Assembly (NCBI GenBank): GCA_023258955.1
Contig: JAHFRE010000006.1
Coordinates: forward strand, 1-55,606
Reading direction: 5' to 3'
DNA from: Sterolibacterium sp.
GTDB lineage: Bacteria > Pseudomonadota > Gammaproteobacteria > Burkholderiales > Rhodocyclaceae
DNA length: 55,606 bases
Each line of letters starts with the position of its first letter. Within the stretch, counting starts at the first letter, position 1. The notes beneath the pieces were generated by a model. It did not search any database, had not been told where the DNA came from, and saw nothing but the letters and a program-made list of their open reading frames with translations. The translations under genes and the position numbers were made by a program. This document shows positions 7,034 through 15,500 of the stretch, piece by piece.

Positions 7034-7807
7034 CTATTCCGGACCCTTTTTTCTCCCTTTCTGCACACTCACCCTGGGCACGAGGGTTTGTTCGTAGTCC
7101 ACAATCAATGCGGTGTTTGCGATATGTGAGTATTCCACGCAATCTCGCTTTTCCTGCTTTGCTATCCTCTCAAGGCTCGCTATCGCATTCTCCATTAGCC
7201 TGAACTTGCCGCGGGTCTGCGAGTATATCGATTTTGCAACCTCGTCAGTCATTCTGACCTCGCAGAGCTCCTTTATAAATTTGACCGCGTCATTCTCTTC
7301 CGCATCATTCATCTCGAATCGAAATGCGATTCGGCTTCTAATGTGTGGTGACTCACTGAATTTTGCGACTTCGCTGTTGTGACAGATTAGCACTACGAAA
7401 CTATCGCTGCGCTCTGCGAGATCCCGCACATATTCGATTCCCGCTGCGCGAGTTTCTCCATAGCGCATCAATTGTCCAAAGTGGGCTTCGTCAAATATTA
7501 GGCGGATGCCTGATGCCCTTATAGTGGCAATTTGTTCTTCTATCTCGTCCGTAACGTTCCTGCGGTGCCTGACGCCGAGCTTATCCGAAATAATCCACCT
7601 CAAGCCCGATAGCGTCATCCCAACGTGCCCCCTAATGAACACAGCATTTATTCCGCCCGCCCAATGGCTAAACGTTCTTGTCTTACCGACACCCGGCTCT
7701 CCGTGACATAGGCAAATGGCAGAACTCAGGCTACCGCGGTCCTCCATGAACGAATTCGCGGACAATAGGTCGCTGTAGTTCTTAGTCTTCACAAAATGAT
7801 GTTTCAT
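7034..7807 (-). CDS. MuB/TnsC-like AAA ATPase, target-DNA activator of transposition
   Basis: A 257-aa AAA protein with Walker A GEPGVGKT (about 36-43) and Walker B LIFDEAH (103-109), followed by RDLAERSDSFVVLICHNSE with a sensor-1-like segment and a helical C-terminus. In Mu and Tn7 the MuB/TnsC ATPase coats target DNA, recruits and activates the transposase and gives target immunity. The ATG at 7807 is chosen because GGGGAG sits 7 nt upstream; an in-frame start 13 codons earlier lacks a site. It lies just after the transposase gene, as in Mu (A then B) and the Tn7 family. Confidence 0.85.
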   Translation of the reverse strand: MKHHFVKTKNYSDLLSANSFMEDRGSLSSAICLCHGEPGVGKTRTFSHWAGGINAVFIRGHVGMTLSGLRWIISDKLGVRHRRNVTDEIEEQIATIRASGIRLIFDEAHFGQLMRYGETRAAGIEYVRDLAERSDSFVVLICHNSEVAKFSESPHIRSRIAFRFEMNDAEENDAVKFIKELCEVRMTDEVAKSIYSQTRGKFRLMENAIASLERIAKQEKRDCVEYSHIANTALIVDYEQTLVPRVSVQKGRKKGPE

Positions 7808-7866
7808 TATTAACTCCCCATTTTTCCGCGTGACTTGCAGCGGCACAAGATGTAATTGCAGGCCAG

Positions 7867-9951
7867 CTAGGGTACGTCAGTGGCTAGCGATTCGGCTTTG
7901 TCAGGCTCGGACTCAGCCTGGGTTTTGACTGCATAATATTTCTTGACCATTTCCTCATGACTCAATGTTATGGCTTCGTCGCTCGTTGTAGCTACAGGCA
8001 GTGGCATATAGACTGGCTGAGGAAGTGGCATAGGGACCGCGGGAGTCTGTTCGAGCACTGCACCGAGCTCTGCTTGGGCGACAGCGATTATTTTTTCTCC
8101 TCGTCTCACAATTCGGGCAACACGCGCCGCCTTCAGTTGATCCATGCGCGAAACTGGAAATGCGGGGCGACTATTTCCGTTGAGGGTGGCCTTTCCCAGG
8201 TACACACCATCCAATGTGAGCAGCGATACGCAGCTTGGATCATGCAGGTCATACCGCGCCCGGACCTTCGCCTTTTCCGGGAGAAGGTTCACTAGTTCTG
8301 GCAAGAAATATGGCTTACCGAATAGATTTACTAGGCCGCGGCTTGTCTTGCGGACGACTTCTGGCATCCACAGTGCTTGGATTTCGTCATCGGTTGGTGC
8401 AAACACTATTGAACTCTTGTCGAGTTTCGCCTGGTATTCCTGTTCCGGGGTCTTGCCGCCCAACTCGCTATGGTTGTGCTCAAAGTTGTATTGGGCGACG
8501 ACCCTCCGAATATCGGAAACGAGTTGATCGAACGTCGGAATTCGTACCCCCCCTTGATCCTTTCTTCTGAGAGCCTTCAACATCTTTGTGGTCGAGTTTT
8601 TGTCTGCCCCCCGCCAGATGCATGTTGGGTAAGTTCGCGCGAGTGGAATCAGGGTAGTCCGCCACAGGGTCTCTATAATTCCGCGAGCTTGGGGATTGCC
8701 GGGAATCCCAGTTTCATGGGCTATGCACTGTCGGCTCAACGTTCCTGAGATAGGGCAGTCGATTAGTTTGCCTGTCTGGCCACTACCATTATCTGAATAA
8801 TACACAAGCGGCCGCGCCCGCGTTTGCATTTGCGCATGACGAAAAGCGTCCGAAACCGCAACGGTTGACTCAGCAAGAGAGATGGACCAGCCAACAATCT
8901 TTCGGCTAACCCAATCGATGATGAAGGTGACTTCAAAGATGAATGGCTGCCCACTCTGCGGATGCTGTACTTTGGCTTTAAAGCTATGTCCATCACCAAC
9001 CCATATGTCATTTACGCTGAACATGGAGACGTCACGGTCGATGAATGGCTTTAAGTTTCGCCATTCACTGCCGGTAACACGTCCACGATACTTGACGGTA
9101 ATCGGAAGATCCCTCTCGATGCGCCAAACAGTTTGATAGCTCGGAACATCGTGGCCATTGGCAGAAAGAAATTTCCCCATCTCTCTATATGCCTCGGCCA
9201 CTGGGGGCCGCGAAGGTTGGCAATAGAATCTGAGAAAGGCAGCAGTATGAATCGGATTGTGCGGTGCATATTCCGTTCGCCCAGGCGTCATATAGAGACT
9301 TACGTCACCTGCCAATCTGCCACGCTCAAAGAAAGCCATCAGCCGTTCGAGGCGCAATGTCTGCGGTTCAACGCCGCCGAGCCGCTTGCCGTCGCGTTTC
9401 TTAAGATATGTGACCTCTGCGGCTAGTATTAGATCAGGATGCGCCGTGCCGTCCACCAACCGACACGCCAGGTCCCGACATGCCCTTTTCCTGGAGCATC
9501 CCCAGGTCGCAATGGGTTCTTCGATTACTCGACACAGCAGCAATGCAGCGTCTCGATATTTGCGCTGCAAATCATTCAACGCGGCCTCTTTGACCGGCCG
9601 GCGAATCTGCCCACCCAACTTCACTGCATGCTCATGACGCTTGCCTTGCAACTTTTTGTCATCTTCGGACGGTTGCAATTTGGCAGTCGCTATTGGTGCC
9701 TCCGAGCTTGCCACCAGATCGTGCGCGAGTCCGATCAGATAGCTCTGAGTTGCAGCGGGAAGAGAAGAAAAAGCGTATTCACAACCCTTGCCGCGCGCCA
9801 CAGCGCGCACTTTCCACAAATTTTTTGCCGCCGATTTCCTAACTCCGCGGTCCGTTCCTGGCATTGCTGGTAATCCGGCAAGCGCTTTTGCGCAGAACCA
9901 CCCCGCAGCAGGATCAATAAGCCAGCCGTTAATCGCCAATACGTTTATCAT
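7867..9951 (-). CDS. MuA-like DDE transposase
   Basis: A 694-aa transposase. The N-terminus (WFCAKALAGLPAMPGTDRGV and on to EYAFSSLP) is the Mu-type helix-turn-helix domain that binds element ends. A long helical region follows, then the RNase H-like catalytic core: WVGDGHSF (D320), YYSDNGSG (D387) and GNPQARGIIETLW (E427), the expected D-D-E set. Next come NFEHNHSELGGKTPEQ and a C-terminal beta-barrel-like domain. Length fits MuA (663 aa) and TnsB (702 aa). ATG 9951 follows the divergent control region. It is less GC-rich than the host genes. No obvious damage is seen, so the element may still be active. Confidence 0.92.
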   Translation of the reverse strand: MINVLAINGWLIDPAAGWFCAKALAGLPAMPGTDRGVRKSAAKNLWKVRAVARGKGCEYAFSSLPAATQSYLIGLAHDLVASSEAPIATAKLQPSEDDKKLQGKRHEHAVKLGGQIRRPVKEAALNDLQRKYRDAALLLCRVIEEPIATWGCSRKRACRDLACRLVDGTAHPDLILAAEVTYLKKRDGKRLGGVEPQTLRLERLMAFFERGRLAGDVSLYMTPGRTEYAPHNPIHTAAFLRFYCQPSRPPVAEAYREMGKFLSANGHDVPSYQTVWRIERDLPITVKYRGRVTGSEWRNLKPFIDRDVSMFSVNDIWVGDGHSFKAKVQHPQSGQPFIFEVTFIIDWVSRKIVGWSISLAESTVAVSDAFRHAQMQTRARPLVYYSDNGSGQTGKLIDCPISGTLSRQCIAHETGIPGNPQARGIIETLWRTTLIPLARTYPTCIWRGADKNSTTKMLKALRRKDQGGVRIPTFDQLVSDIRRVVAQYNFEHNHSELGGKTPEQEYQAKLDKSSIVFAPTDDEIQALWMPEVVRKTSRGLVNLFGKPYFLPELVNLLPEKAKVRARYDLHDPSCVSLLTLDGVYLGKATLNGNSRPAFPVSRMDQLKAARVARIVRRGEKIIAVAQAELGAVLEQTPAVPMPLPQPVYMPLPVATTSDEAITLSHEEMVKKYYAVKTQAESEPDKAESLATDVP

Positions 9952-10324
9952 GATATCAACTGTCCGTGCAAAATTGAATATTCCCGACCAGTAGCGTTCT
10001 GCACTATTGCCGACCCTTTGGTTGAAGTACTCGGTTCACAGTGTGCGCGCTATACTGCGCATTGTCAAGTGGCAGCGCGCAAAGATAAATGCGATGTATC
10101 TGTCGTTAGGCCATCCGTGAATGTACCGGCGTCTCCAGCTATGGATCATTCAATTCAATTGCAACAGACCGCCGCGGTTCAATTAGATCAGCCCCCTTTG
10201 CCAGAACTGCGGCGATCGGTTAGCCTTGTTGGGTTAGCCCAAGGATCGCGTCGATTGCTCGCTGTTCAACGGGATGGACTGGTTGTCTTGTTCCGTTTCA
10301 TGTCAACAGTCCGATGGAGAGAAA
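9952..10324. promoter_or_regulatory. Divergent control region between transposase and repressor genes
   Basis: These 373 bp separate the leftward transposition operon from the rightward repressor gene and should hold both promoters. A TATACT at 10051-10056 is a candidate -10 element, but no good -35 was found. An open frame of 104 codons spans 10018-10332, but it runs into the repressor start and shows no recognisable features, so it is not called as a gene. A GTTCCG half-site resembling the repressor-gene operators lies at 10290. Confidence 0.5.
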
Positions 10325-10424
10325 ATGGCTAGAATGCCCGCCAAATCTAGCGTCGTTGAAAATCGGAACAGTTCCGACCCGCGTGCTGTTTCAGTTCCAA
10401 TTCTTGAAGGAGAATCGGAACTGA
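10290..10424. promoter_or_regulatory. Cluster of GGAAC/GTTCC inverted repeats at the repressor gene start
   Basis: GTTCCG at 10290-10295 precedes the repressor start. A 15-bp palindrome TCGGAACAGTTCCGA lies at 10363-10377, and a wider inverted pair TCAGTTCC (10391-10398) and GGAACTGA (10417-10424) follows. The last two lie inside the first 34 codons of the repressor gene, and the cluster suggests autoregulatory operators. Confidence 0.5.
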
Positions 10425-11011
10425 AGGGAATAGGAGCGCGATTAAGGTCGCTTTTCGAACAGAAAGAGTCGCAGCGATCTTTTGCCAGGAGAGTTGGGAT
10501 ATCAGAAGCCGCACTTCGAGACTACATTAGCGAAACAAGCCCCCCAGGTGGCGAGGCGCTCAGCAAGATCGCCACTACAACAGGAGTTCTGGTTGATTGG
10601 CTCGCCTCAGGACGTTTGCCGAAGTTCCGGCGCGAGATGCCTTCCAACGTGGAACCAGTGGCAATCGCGATGGTCAGCGACAAAATGGACCGCGACCAAA
10701 CGATGCGGACTGCACATCGTATTAATGACGATATTCTCAGAATGTGTCTTTCGGCTTGTATTGCGGTCTATGGTGAATCATTTTCTTTGGCAACCGGGTC
10801 CGTGCAACTTCCCTATGTGACTGTTCTGTACAATCATTTCGCGCAATTGGCAGCCTCATACGCTGGCAATACAGTGTTGGAAGACTTCATCCGTTTAAGG
10901 CCGGAGGAAGTAGAAGGTCAGTTGCGCCTTTGTCTAAAGATGGGTTGGGCAAGGCAATTCCCGGTAGAGGGAAAGGGCTGGAGTTCCTTTAATACGCCTA
11001 TCACTTTTTAG
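10325..11011 (+). CDS. Cro/CI-type repressor of the transposon
   Basis: A 228-aa DNA-binding protein transcribed away from the transposase gene. The N-terminal 34 residues look disordered; residues 35-95 form an XRE-family helix-turn-helix (GIGARLRSLFEQKESQRSFA, RRVGISEAALRDYI, LSKIATTTGVLVDWLASGR), followed by a helical C-terminal domain without the Ser-Lys protease dyad of LexA/CI. ATG 10325 follows GGAGAG; an earlier in-frame ATG (10274) is less likely. By position it is the counterpart of the repressors divergent from MuA in Mu-like phages and should silence transposition. Inverted repeats around its start suggest autoregulation. Confidence 0.75.
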   Translation: MARMPAKSSVVENRNSSDPRAVSVPILEGESELKGIGARLRSLFEQKESQRSFARRVGISEAALRDYISETSPPGGEALSKIATTTGVLVDWLASGRLPKFRREMPSNVEPVAIAMVSDKMDRDQTMRTAHRINDDILRMCLSACIAVYGESFSLATGSVQLPYVTVLYNHFAQLAASYAGNTVLEDFIRLRPEEVEGQLRLCLKMGWARQFPVEGKGWSSFNTPITF

Positions 11012-11319
11012 TGGCTTACTGATCAATAAGCCATTCCATTGTCTTTAGTGCATGCCAATGAATACCGCTAGGCACACATTTCAATATATCATTTGCACCA
11101 CCGTTTGACTCGAGCCCATCCATTCCACTTGAGGTCGTGTATCAAATACCCTGGCAATTTGCCCAATAGCTGTCCAATTTCAATGGAGAGCATATCAATA
11201 GTCCTCCGCCACTGCCTAATGCCATAACGCGTTGCAATCGCTATGTATAGGCGTCTCTTGAACATCGTCGCCTATATCCACGGGCAGCCCCTCCGTATCA
11301 AATGAAATGCTAAAGCATA
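11012..11319 (-). repeat. Right end of the transposon with terminal inverted repeat
   Basis: No gene is seen in these 308 bp. Read inward from the right tip, the minus strand gives TATGCTTTAGC (11319-11309) and, 15 nt from the tip, CATTTGATACG (11304-11294), matching the left tip in order and spacing. A closer match to the left motif, TATTTGATACA on the minus strand, lies at 11148-11138. Unequal distribution of binding sites between the two ends is usual in Tn7-like elements. The host frame reads through the tip to a stop at 11216, giving a meaningless tail on the truncated TcdA. Confidence 0.7.
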
Positions 11320-11320
11320 C

Positions 11321-11695
11321 GTCGAGCAACAGATCGCAGCGCGGCAGCAGGGTTGCGACGTTGTCGGCGCTGACGAAGTCCTCTAGGGTGCTAACGCGGC
11401 AACAGGGGTTGATGGCCAGGATCCGGCTGGCCATCGCCTGCACCTTGGCGCGGCCGTATTCGCCATCCAAGGCGTGGATCTGGCGATTGGTGTTGGACTC
11501 GGCGATGTGGTCGAGATCGATCAGGGTGATGGCGCCCACCGCCGAGCGCGCCAGTGCCTCTGCCGCCCAGGAACCGACACCGCCGACGCCGACGACGCAG
11601 ACGTGGCTGGTGGCGATGCGCCGCGCCCCCGCTTCGCCGTAAAGCCGTGAAAGGCCGCCGAAGCGACGGCCGAGATCGACTGCAGATTCAATCAT
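11321..11695 (-). pseudogene. tcdA: 5' half of host tcdA, cut off by the transposon
   Basis: These 125 codons form the N-terminal half of TcdA: LGRRFGGLSRLYGEAGARRI, VCVVGVGGVGSWAAEALARS (the nucleotide-binding loop), IDLDHIAESNTNRQIHALDG and DFVSADNVATLLPRCDLLLD. At the aspartate of LLLD the host sequence ends and the frame runs into transposon sequence (CFSISFDTEG), stopping at 11216. The start is ATG 11695. Together with 448-798 it makes 242 codons, about 19 fewer than expected, so the stretch equivalent to ATDNIRAKAALLAYCRRKG is missing at the insertion. The half retains the nucleotide-binding loop but lacks the rest of the enzyme, so it is presumed inactive. Confidence 0.9.
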
Positions 11696-11782
11696 TGCAT
11701 GAGTTCCCGAGTCGGACGCACTGATCGCGCCGCACATTTGGTACCATCAATACTACCCGCAATACCCCGATGGAATCGATCA

Positions 11783-12937
11783 ATGAGAGTCGCCGTAGTT
11801 CATGATTGGCTGACCGTCTACGGTGGCGCCGAGCGTGTACTCGAACAAATCCTGGCCTGCTATGCCGACGCAGATCTGTTTGCCCTGGTCGATTTCCTGC
11901 CGGCGGACAGCCGCGGCTTCCTGCAAGGAAAGACCGCGATCACTTCCGTCATCCAAGGCCTGCCGTTCGCCAGCAGCAAGTACCGCAGCTATCTGCCCCT
12001 GATGCCGCTGGCGATCGAACAGTTCGATCTGTCCGCCTACGATCTGGTGATTTCCTCCAGCCACGCCGTGGCCAAGGGCGTCCTCACCGGGCCGGACCAG
12101 CTGCACATCGCTTACGTGCATACGCCGATGCGCTACGCCTGGGACTTGCAGCATCAGTACTTGCGCGAGTCGGATCTGGACACCGGGCTGAAGGGTTGGC
12201 TCGCCAAATGGCTGCTGCACAAGATCCGGCTCTGGGACGCGCGAACGGCCAACGGTGTCGATTGTTTCATCGCCAATTCGGAGTTCATCAAGCGGCGCAT
12301 CTGGAAGGTCTATCGCCGCGATGCCGAGGTCATACATCCGCCGGTCGCTGTCGACCAATTTTCTCTGCGCGAAGACAAGGAAGACTTCTTCCTGGCGGCT
12401 TCCCGCCTCGTACCCTACAAGCGGATGGCGCTGATCGCGGCAGCCTTCAGCGCCATGCCGCAACGCCAGCTCGTCATCATCGGCGATGGACCCGAGCTGG
12501 CGCGAGTCAGGGCAGCGGCCGGGCCCAACGTCAGCGTCCTCGGCTACCAGCCCGACGCCATCCTGCGCGACCATCTGCAGCGCGCCCGCGCCTTCGTCTT
12601 CGCGGCCGAGGAGGATTTCGGCATCCTGCCCTTGGAAGCCCAGGCCTGCGGCACGCCGGTGATCGCCTTGGGCAAGGGCGGCGTCGCAGAAACGGTGCGC
12701 GGCCTCGATGCCGAGCGACCCACCGGGGTGTTTTTTGCCGAACCTTCGGCGCAGGCGATCGAGGCGGCTGTCCTTTGCTTCGAGCAAAACCACGCCAGGA
12801 TCACGGCGCTGGCCTGCCACGAGAACGCGCTGCGCTTTGCCCCCGCGAGATTTCGCGACGAATTACGTGCGCGCGTTGCAGATGAAATGGACGGCTTCCG
12901 GCACGCCAGCAGGATCGCTATGAGCCGGCAGCGATGA
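11783..12937 (+). CDS. GT4-family glycosyltransferase
   Basis: A 384-aa GT-B fold glycosyltransferase of the GT4 family, related to mannosyltransferases of O-antigen and exopolysaccharide loci (WbaZ type). The N-terminus is MRVAVVHDWLTVYGGAERVL with the usual G-G-A-E loop; the middle has HIAYVHTPMRYAWD. The C-terminal donor-binding half has FLAASRLVPYKRM, VIIGDGPELARV and AAEEDFGILPLEAQACGTPV, the EX7E-type motif. It should add a sugar to a lipid-linked intermediate on the cytoplasmic face. It opens the polysaccharide operon; its stop overlaps the next gene by 4 nt (ATGA). Start 11783 is the family-typical N-terminus; the open frame upstream is not needed. Confidence 0.88.
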   Translation: MRVAVVHDWLTVYGGAERVLEQILACYADADLFALVDFLPADSRGFLQGKTAITSVIQGLPFASSKYRSYLPLMPLAIEQFDLSAYDLVISSSHAVAKGVLTGPDQLHIAYVHTPMRYAWDLQHQYLRESDLDTGLKGWLAKWLLHKIRLWDARTANGVDCFIANSEFIKRRIWKVYRRDAEVIHPPVAVDQFSLREDKEDFFLAASRLVPYKRMALIAAAFSAMPQRQLVIIGDGPELARVRAAAGPNVSVLGYQPDAILRDHLQRARAFVFAAEEDFGILPLEAQACGTPVIALGKGGVAETVRGLDAERPTGVFFAEPSAQAIEAAVLCFEQNHARITALACHENALRFAPARFRDELRARVADEMDGFRHASRIAMSRQR

Positions 12938-14343
12938 GGTCACGCAGCCTGCTCAAGGAAAATTCCGGCATTCTGGAGTTGCTCCAGCGCTTCCTCGATC
13001 CCCTGCTGGTGTTCGCCAGTGGCGTCGTCATCTACGCGCTACAGTTCGGCAACCTCGATCTTCCACCCCAGTATCGGTTCGTCCTGGCCGGCGGTTTTCT
13101 GCTCTGTCTGAGCGTATTTCCTTTCTTCGACATCTATCGCCCCTACCGCGGCGCCAGCCTCTGGGCGGAAATGCAAACGCTGGCCAGCGCCTGGATCGCG
13201 GTGTTCATGGGTCTGGTCGTGGCGCTGTTCGCGACCAAGACCAGCACGGTGTTCTCCCGCCTGTGGATCGGCCAGTGGGCGCTGTCGGGCTTCCTCGCGC
13301 TGTTGCTGTTCCGCCTGGCGCTGCGCGGCGGCCTGCGCCTGCTGCGCAGCCGTGGCTACAATCTGCGCTTCATAGCCATCGCCGGTGCCGGCGAACTCGG
13401 ACGCGAGGTCGCGCGCCGACTGGCTGCGTCGCCGTGGACCGGCCTCAAGGTGGTGGGTTTCTACGACGACGACCCGCAGCTGCAGCGCCAGCAACTCGAA
13501 GGCGTCGCGGTGCGCGGCGGCCTGCGGCGCATTCCCGAGGAGGTGGCCGAACTCGGTATCGATCAAGTGTGGATCGCCCTGCCCCTGCACCAGGACAAGC
13601 AGGTCAGATCGCTGGTCGCCACGCTCAGTCGCCTTGCCGTCCAGGTGACCTTCGTGCCCGACATCTACGGCGTGCAATTGCTCAACCATTCGATCGGCGA
13701 AGTGGCTGGTTTTCCCGTCATCCACCTGATGGACTCGCCCCTGTCCGGGGTCAACGGCCTGCTCAAGGCCGTCGAGGACAGACTGCTGGCGGCCTTGATC
13801 CTCGTGGCGAGTTCGCCGCTGCTGCTGGCGATCGCCATCGCCGTCAAACTCACCTCCCCCGGCCCGGTCTTGTTCAAGCAGTTGCGCGGCGGCTTGCACG
13901 GCGAGCGCATCGAGGTGTGGAAGTTCCGTAGCATGCGTCATGGCGCCGAGCCGCGCGGCACGGTCGTGCAAGCCGTGCCGGGCGACCGCCGCGTCACCGC
14001 TGTCGGCGCTTTCTTGCGGCGCACCAGCCTCGATGAACTGCCCCAGTTCTTCAACGTGCTGCGCGGCGATATGTCGATCGTCGGACCGCGACCGCACGCG
14101 ATAGAACACGACCAGTTCTACCAGCGACAGATCGCCGCCTACATGTTGCGCCACCACGTCAAACCTGGTATCACCGGCTGGGCCCAGGTCAACGGCTGGC
14201 GCGGCGAGACGGGAGAGATCGCGAAGATGGAGATGCGCATCAAGCACGATCTGTATTACATCAACAACTGGTCCCTGTGGTTCGATCTGCGCATCATCTT
14301 CATGACCGTATTCATGATGGTCACCGGCAAGAATGCGCATTGA
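12934..14343 (+). CDS. Undecaprenyl-phosphate sugar-phosphate transferase (WcaJ/WbaP type)
   Basis: A 469-aa polyprenyl phosphate hexose-1-phosphate transferase that starts repeat-unit synthesis by loading a sugar phosphate on undecaprenyl phosphate. The N-terminal half has several membrane helices and a Rossmann-like segment ([28 protein letters not shown]). The C-terminal catalytic domain starts with a membrane helix ([20 protein letters not shown]), then [49 protein letters not shown] and [20 protein letters not shown]. Length fits the full-length WcaJ/EpsZ class. It overlaps the neighbouring genes at both ends. Sugar specificity (glucose or galactose) cannot be told. Confidence 0.92.
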   Translation: MRSRSLLKENSGILELLQRFLDPLLVFASGVVIYALQFGNLDLPPQYRFVLAGGFLLCLSVFPFFDIYRPYRGASLWAEMQTLASAWIAVFMGLVVALFATKTSTVFSRLWIGQWALSGFLALLLFRLALRGGLRLLRSRGYNLRFIAIAGAGELGREVARRLAASPWTGLKVVGFYDDDPQLQRQQLEGVAVRGGLRRIPEEVAELGIDQVWIALPLHQDKQVRSLVATLSRLAVQVTFVPDIYGVQLLNHSIGEVAGFPVIHLMDSPLSGVNGLLKAVEDRLLAALILVASSPLLLAIAIAVKLTSPGPVLFKQLRGGLHGERIEVWKFRSMRHGAEPRGTVVQAVPGDRRVTAVGAFLRRTSLDELPQFFNVLRGDMSIVGPRPHAIEHDQFYQRQIAAYMLRHHVKPGITGWAQVNGWRGETGEIAKMEMRIKHDLYYINNWSLWFDLRIIFMTVFMMVTGKNAH

Positions 14344-15499
14344 ACGGTTCCCTCGTCAGCCACAGCGCAGATGGCTGCTTGCCACGCTGTGCTTTGGCGT
14401 CTGCGCCGTGATCCTGTTCTTCGCCGCGCTGCAATGGCAATGGCCAGGCGCCTGGTGGAAGGGTGGGGCACCGATTGCGCGGAGCGGGGATTCGCTGGTC
14501 TTGGAAAAGGGGCGCGGCGTTGCGGCCGAGGGCAGGCTGGTCATCGATGGACTGGCCGGGTCCGAGGTGGCGCTAGCCACTCTGGCTACGCCGAGTATTC
14601 GCGCCGACGCATACACCACGGTGCGCTGGTCGATTGCGGGGGGGGGACCTGGCGCACGACTTGAATTTCTTTGGCGCAGTTCGGAGAGTCCCGGCCGAGC
14701 CTTCGCCCGCCAGATCGAATGGGCGGCCGGTGGCGCCGCCCCCTTGAGTATGGCGGGCGATGCCAACTGGCGCGGCGAAATCACCGGGATGGCCTTGATG
14801 GTGCACCCACCGCTCGCTGCCTCCCTGCGCATCGAGGGCGTGAGGCTCGAATCGTTTACGCCGCTGCGGGCGGTGTGGCGCGAATGGTTCGGCACTGAAC
14901 AATGGCTGGGCACCTCGATCAACTTCGTGGGAGGCAACGAGGGGCGGCAATGGCTGGCGCCGCTGCCCTTTGTCGCCGCGGTGCTGGGCCTGGCGATGCT
15001 GGTCTATGGCTTGGTGGCGTGGCGCAGACGCCTCGGCCTGGACCGCGCCGTATTTGGGTTGCTGTTCGTTGTCGCCTGGATTGCGCTCGACCTGCGTTGG
15101 CAGATAGATCTGTGGCACAAGCTCGGTCTGACCCAGGAACGCTACGCCGGCAAGACATGGCAGGAAAAGCATCTCGCCGCCGAGGATGGACGGCTGTTCG
15201 AGCTTATGCTGCAGGTACGCGCAAAGCTGCCGACCGCCGCGTCGCGCGTGTATCTGTTCGCTGATGAAGAATATATCCGCGGCCGTGGCGCCTACCATCT
15301 CTATCCCTTCAACGTGCGCAACGCCCGCGACCTGCCACCGGCAGCGCAATTCCACCCCGGCGATTGCATCGTCATCCTGGGCAAGGACGAGGTGGGCTAC
15401 GATCCTGCGACAACGCTATTGACCTGGGCCCCCAACCAAAGCCTGAAGGCGGATCTTCTGCTGCTAGCCGAAGGCAATGTGCTGCTGAGGGTGAAATAA
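14333..15499 (+). CDS. Membrane protein of unknown function in the polysaccharide operon
   Basis: A 388-aa protein with a first membrane helix at about 14-34 (LLATLCFGVCAVILFFAALQ), a periplasmic-looking beta-rich domain of about 160 residues, two further helices around 205-260 (APLPFVAAVLGLAMLVYGLV and GLLFVVAWIALDLRW), and a soluble C-terminal domain ending VILGKDEVGYDPATTLL and LLLAEGNVLLRVK. I recognise no named family. It overlaps the sugar-phosphate transferase gene by 11 nt and is one base from the next membrane-protein gene, so it should act in the same pathway, perhaps in handling or modifying the glycan at the membrane. Confidence 0.7.
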   Translation: MRIERFPRQPQRRWLLATLCFGVCAVILFFAALQWQWPGAWWKGGAPIARSGDSLVLEKGRGVAAEGRLVIDGLAGSEVALATLATPSIRADAYTTVRWSIAGGGPGARLEFLWRSSESPGRAFARQIEWAAGGAAPLSMAGDANWRGEITGMALMVHPPLAASLRIEGVRLESFTPLRAVWREWFGTEQWLGTSINFVGGNEGRQWLAPLPFVAAVLGLAMLVYGLVAWRRRLGLDRAVFGLLFVVAWIALDLRWQIDLWHKLGLTQERYAGKTWQEKHLAAEDGRLFELMLQVRAKLPTAASRVYLFADEEYIRGRGAYHLYPFNVRNARDLPPAAQFHPGDCIVILGKDEVGYDPATTLLTWAPNQSLKADLLLLAEGNVLLRVK

Positions 15500-15500
15500 G

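Larger units (their letters stand above)
800..11319. mobile_element. Mu/Tn7-like transposon inserted in tcdA and carrying its own tcdA
   Basis: The host tcdA reading frame stops at 798 and resumes at 11321. Between these points lies an element of about 10.5 kb with matching terminal inverted repeats: the two outermost 27-nt stretches agree at 17 positions in register, each with an 11-bp motif starting 15 nt from the tip. The core encodes a MuA-like transposase, a MuB/TnsC-like ATPase, two winged-helix proteins, a divergent repressor and a complete TcdA. Cargo lies between tcdA and the left end: an AAA/membrane-protein operon and a BrnTA-type module. No phage structural genes, integrase, TniQ/TnsD or CRISPR are present. 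Tip positions may be off by a few bases, and no target-site duplication is visible. Confidence 0.85.

Noticed and set aside
10018-10332. Possible 104-aa gene upstream of the repressor
   Set aside because: It has no recognisable features or ribosome site, overlaps the repressor start and lies in the divergent control region.
11216-11320. Extension of the truncated TcdA to 11216
   Set aside because: The residues after LLLD do not match TcdA and are encoded by the transposon tip and right end. They are read-through, not gene.
795-11324. A 5-bp target-site duplication
   Set aside because: The flanking pentamers CGACC and CGTCG do not match, and shifting the boundary by a few bases gives no better pair.
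11780-14340. Long minus-strand open frames opposite the glycosyltransferase and sugar-phosphate transferase genes (346 and 433 codons)
   Set aside because: They are antisense shadows of GC-rich codon bias, rich in His, Gln, Arg and Asp, with no domain features. The plus-strand proteins are unmistakable.
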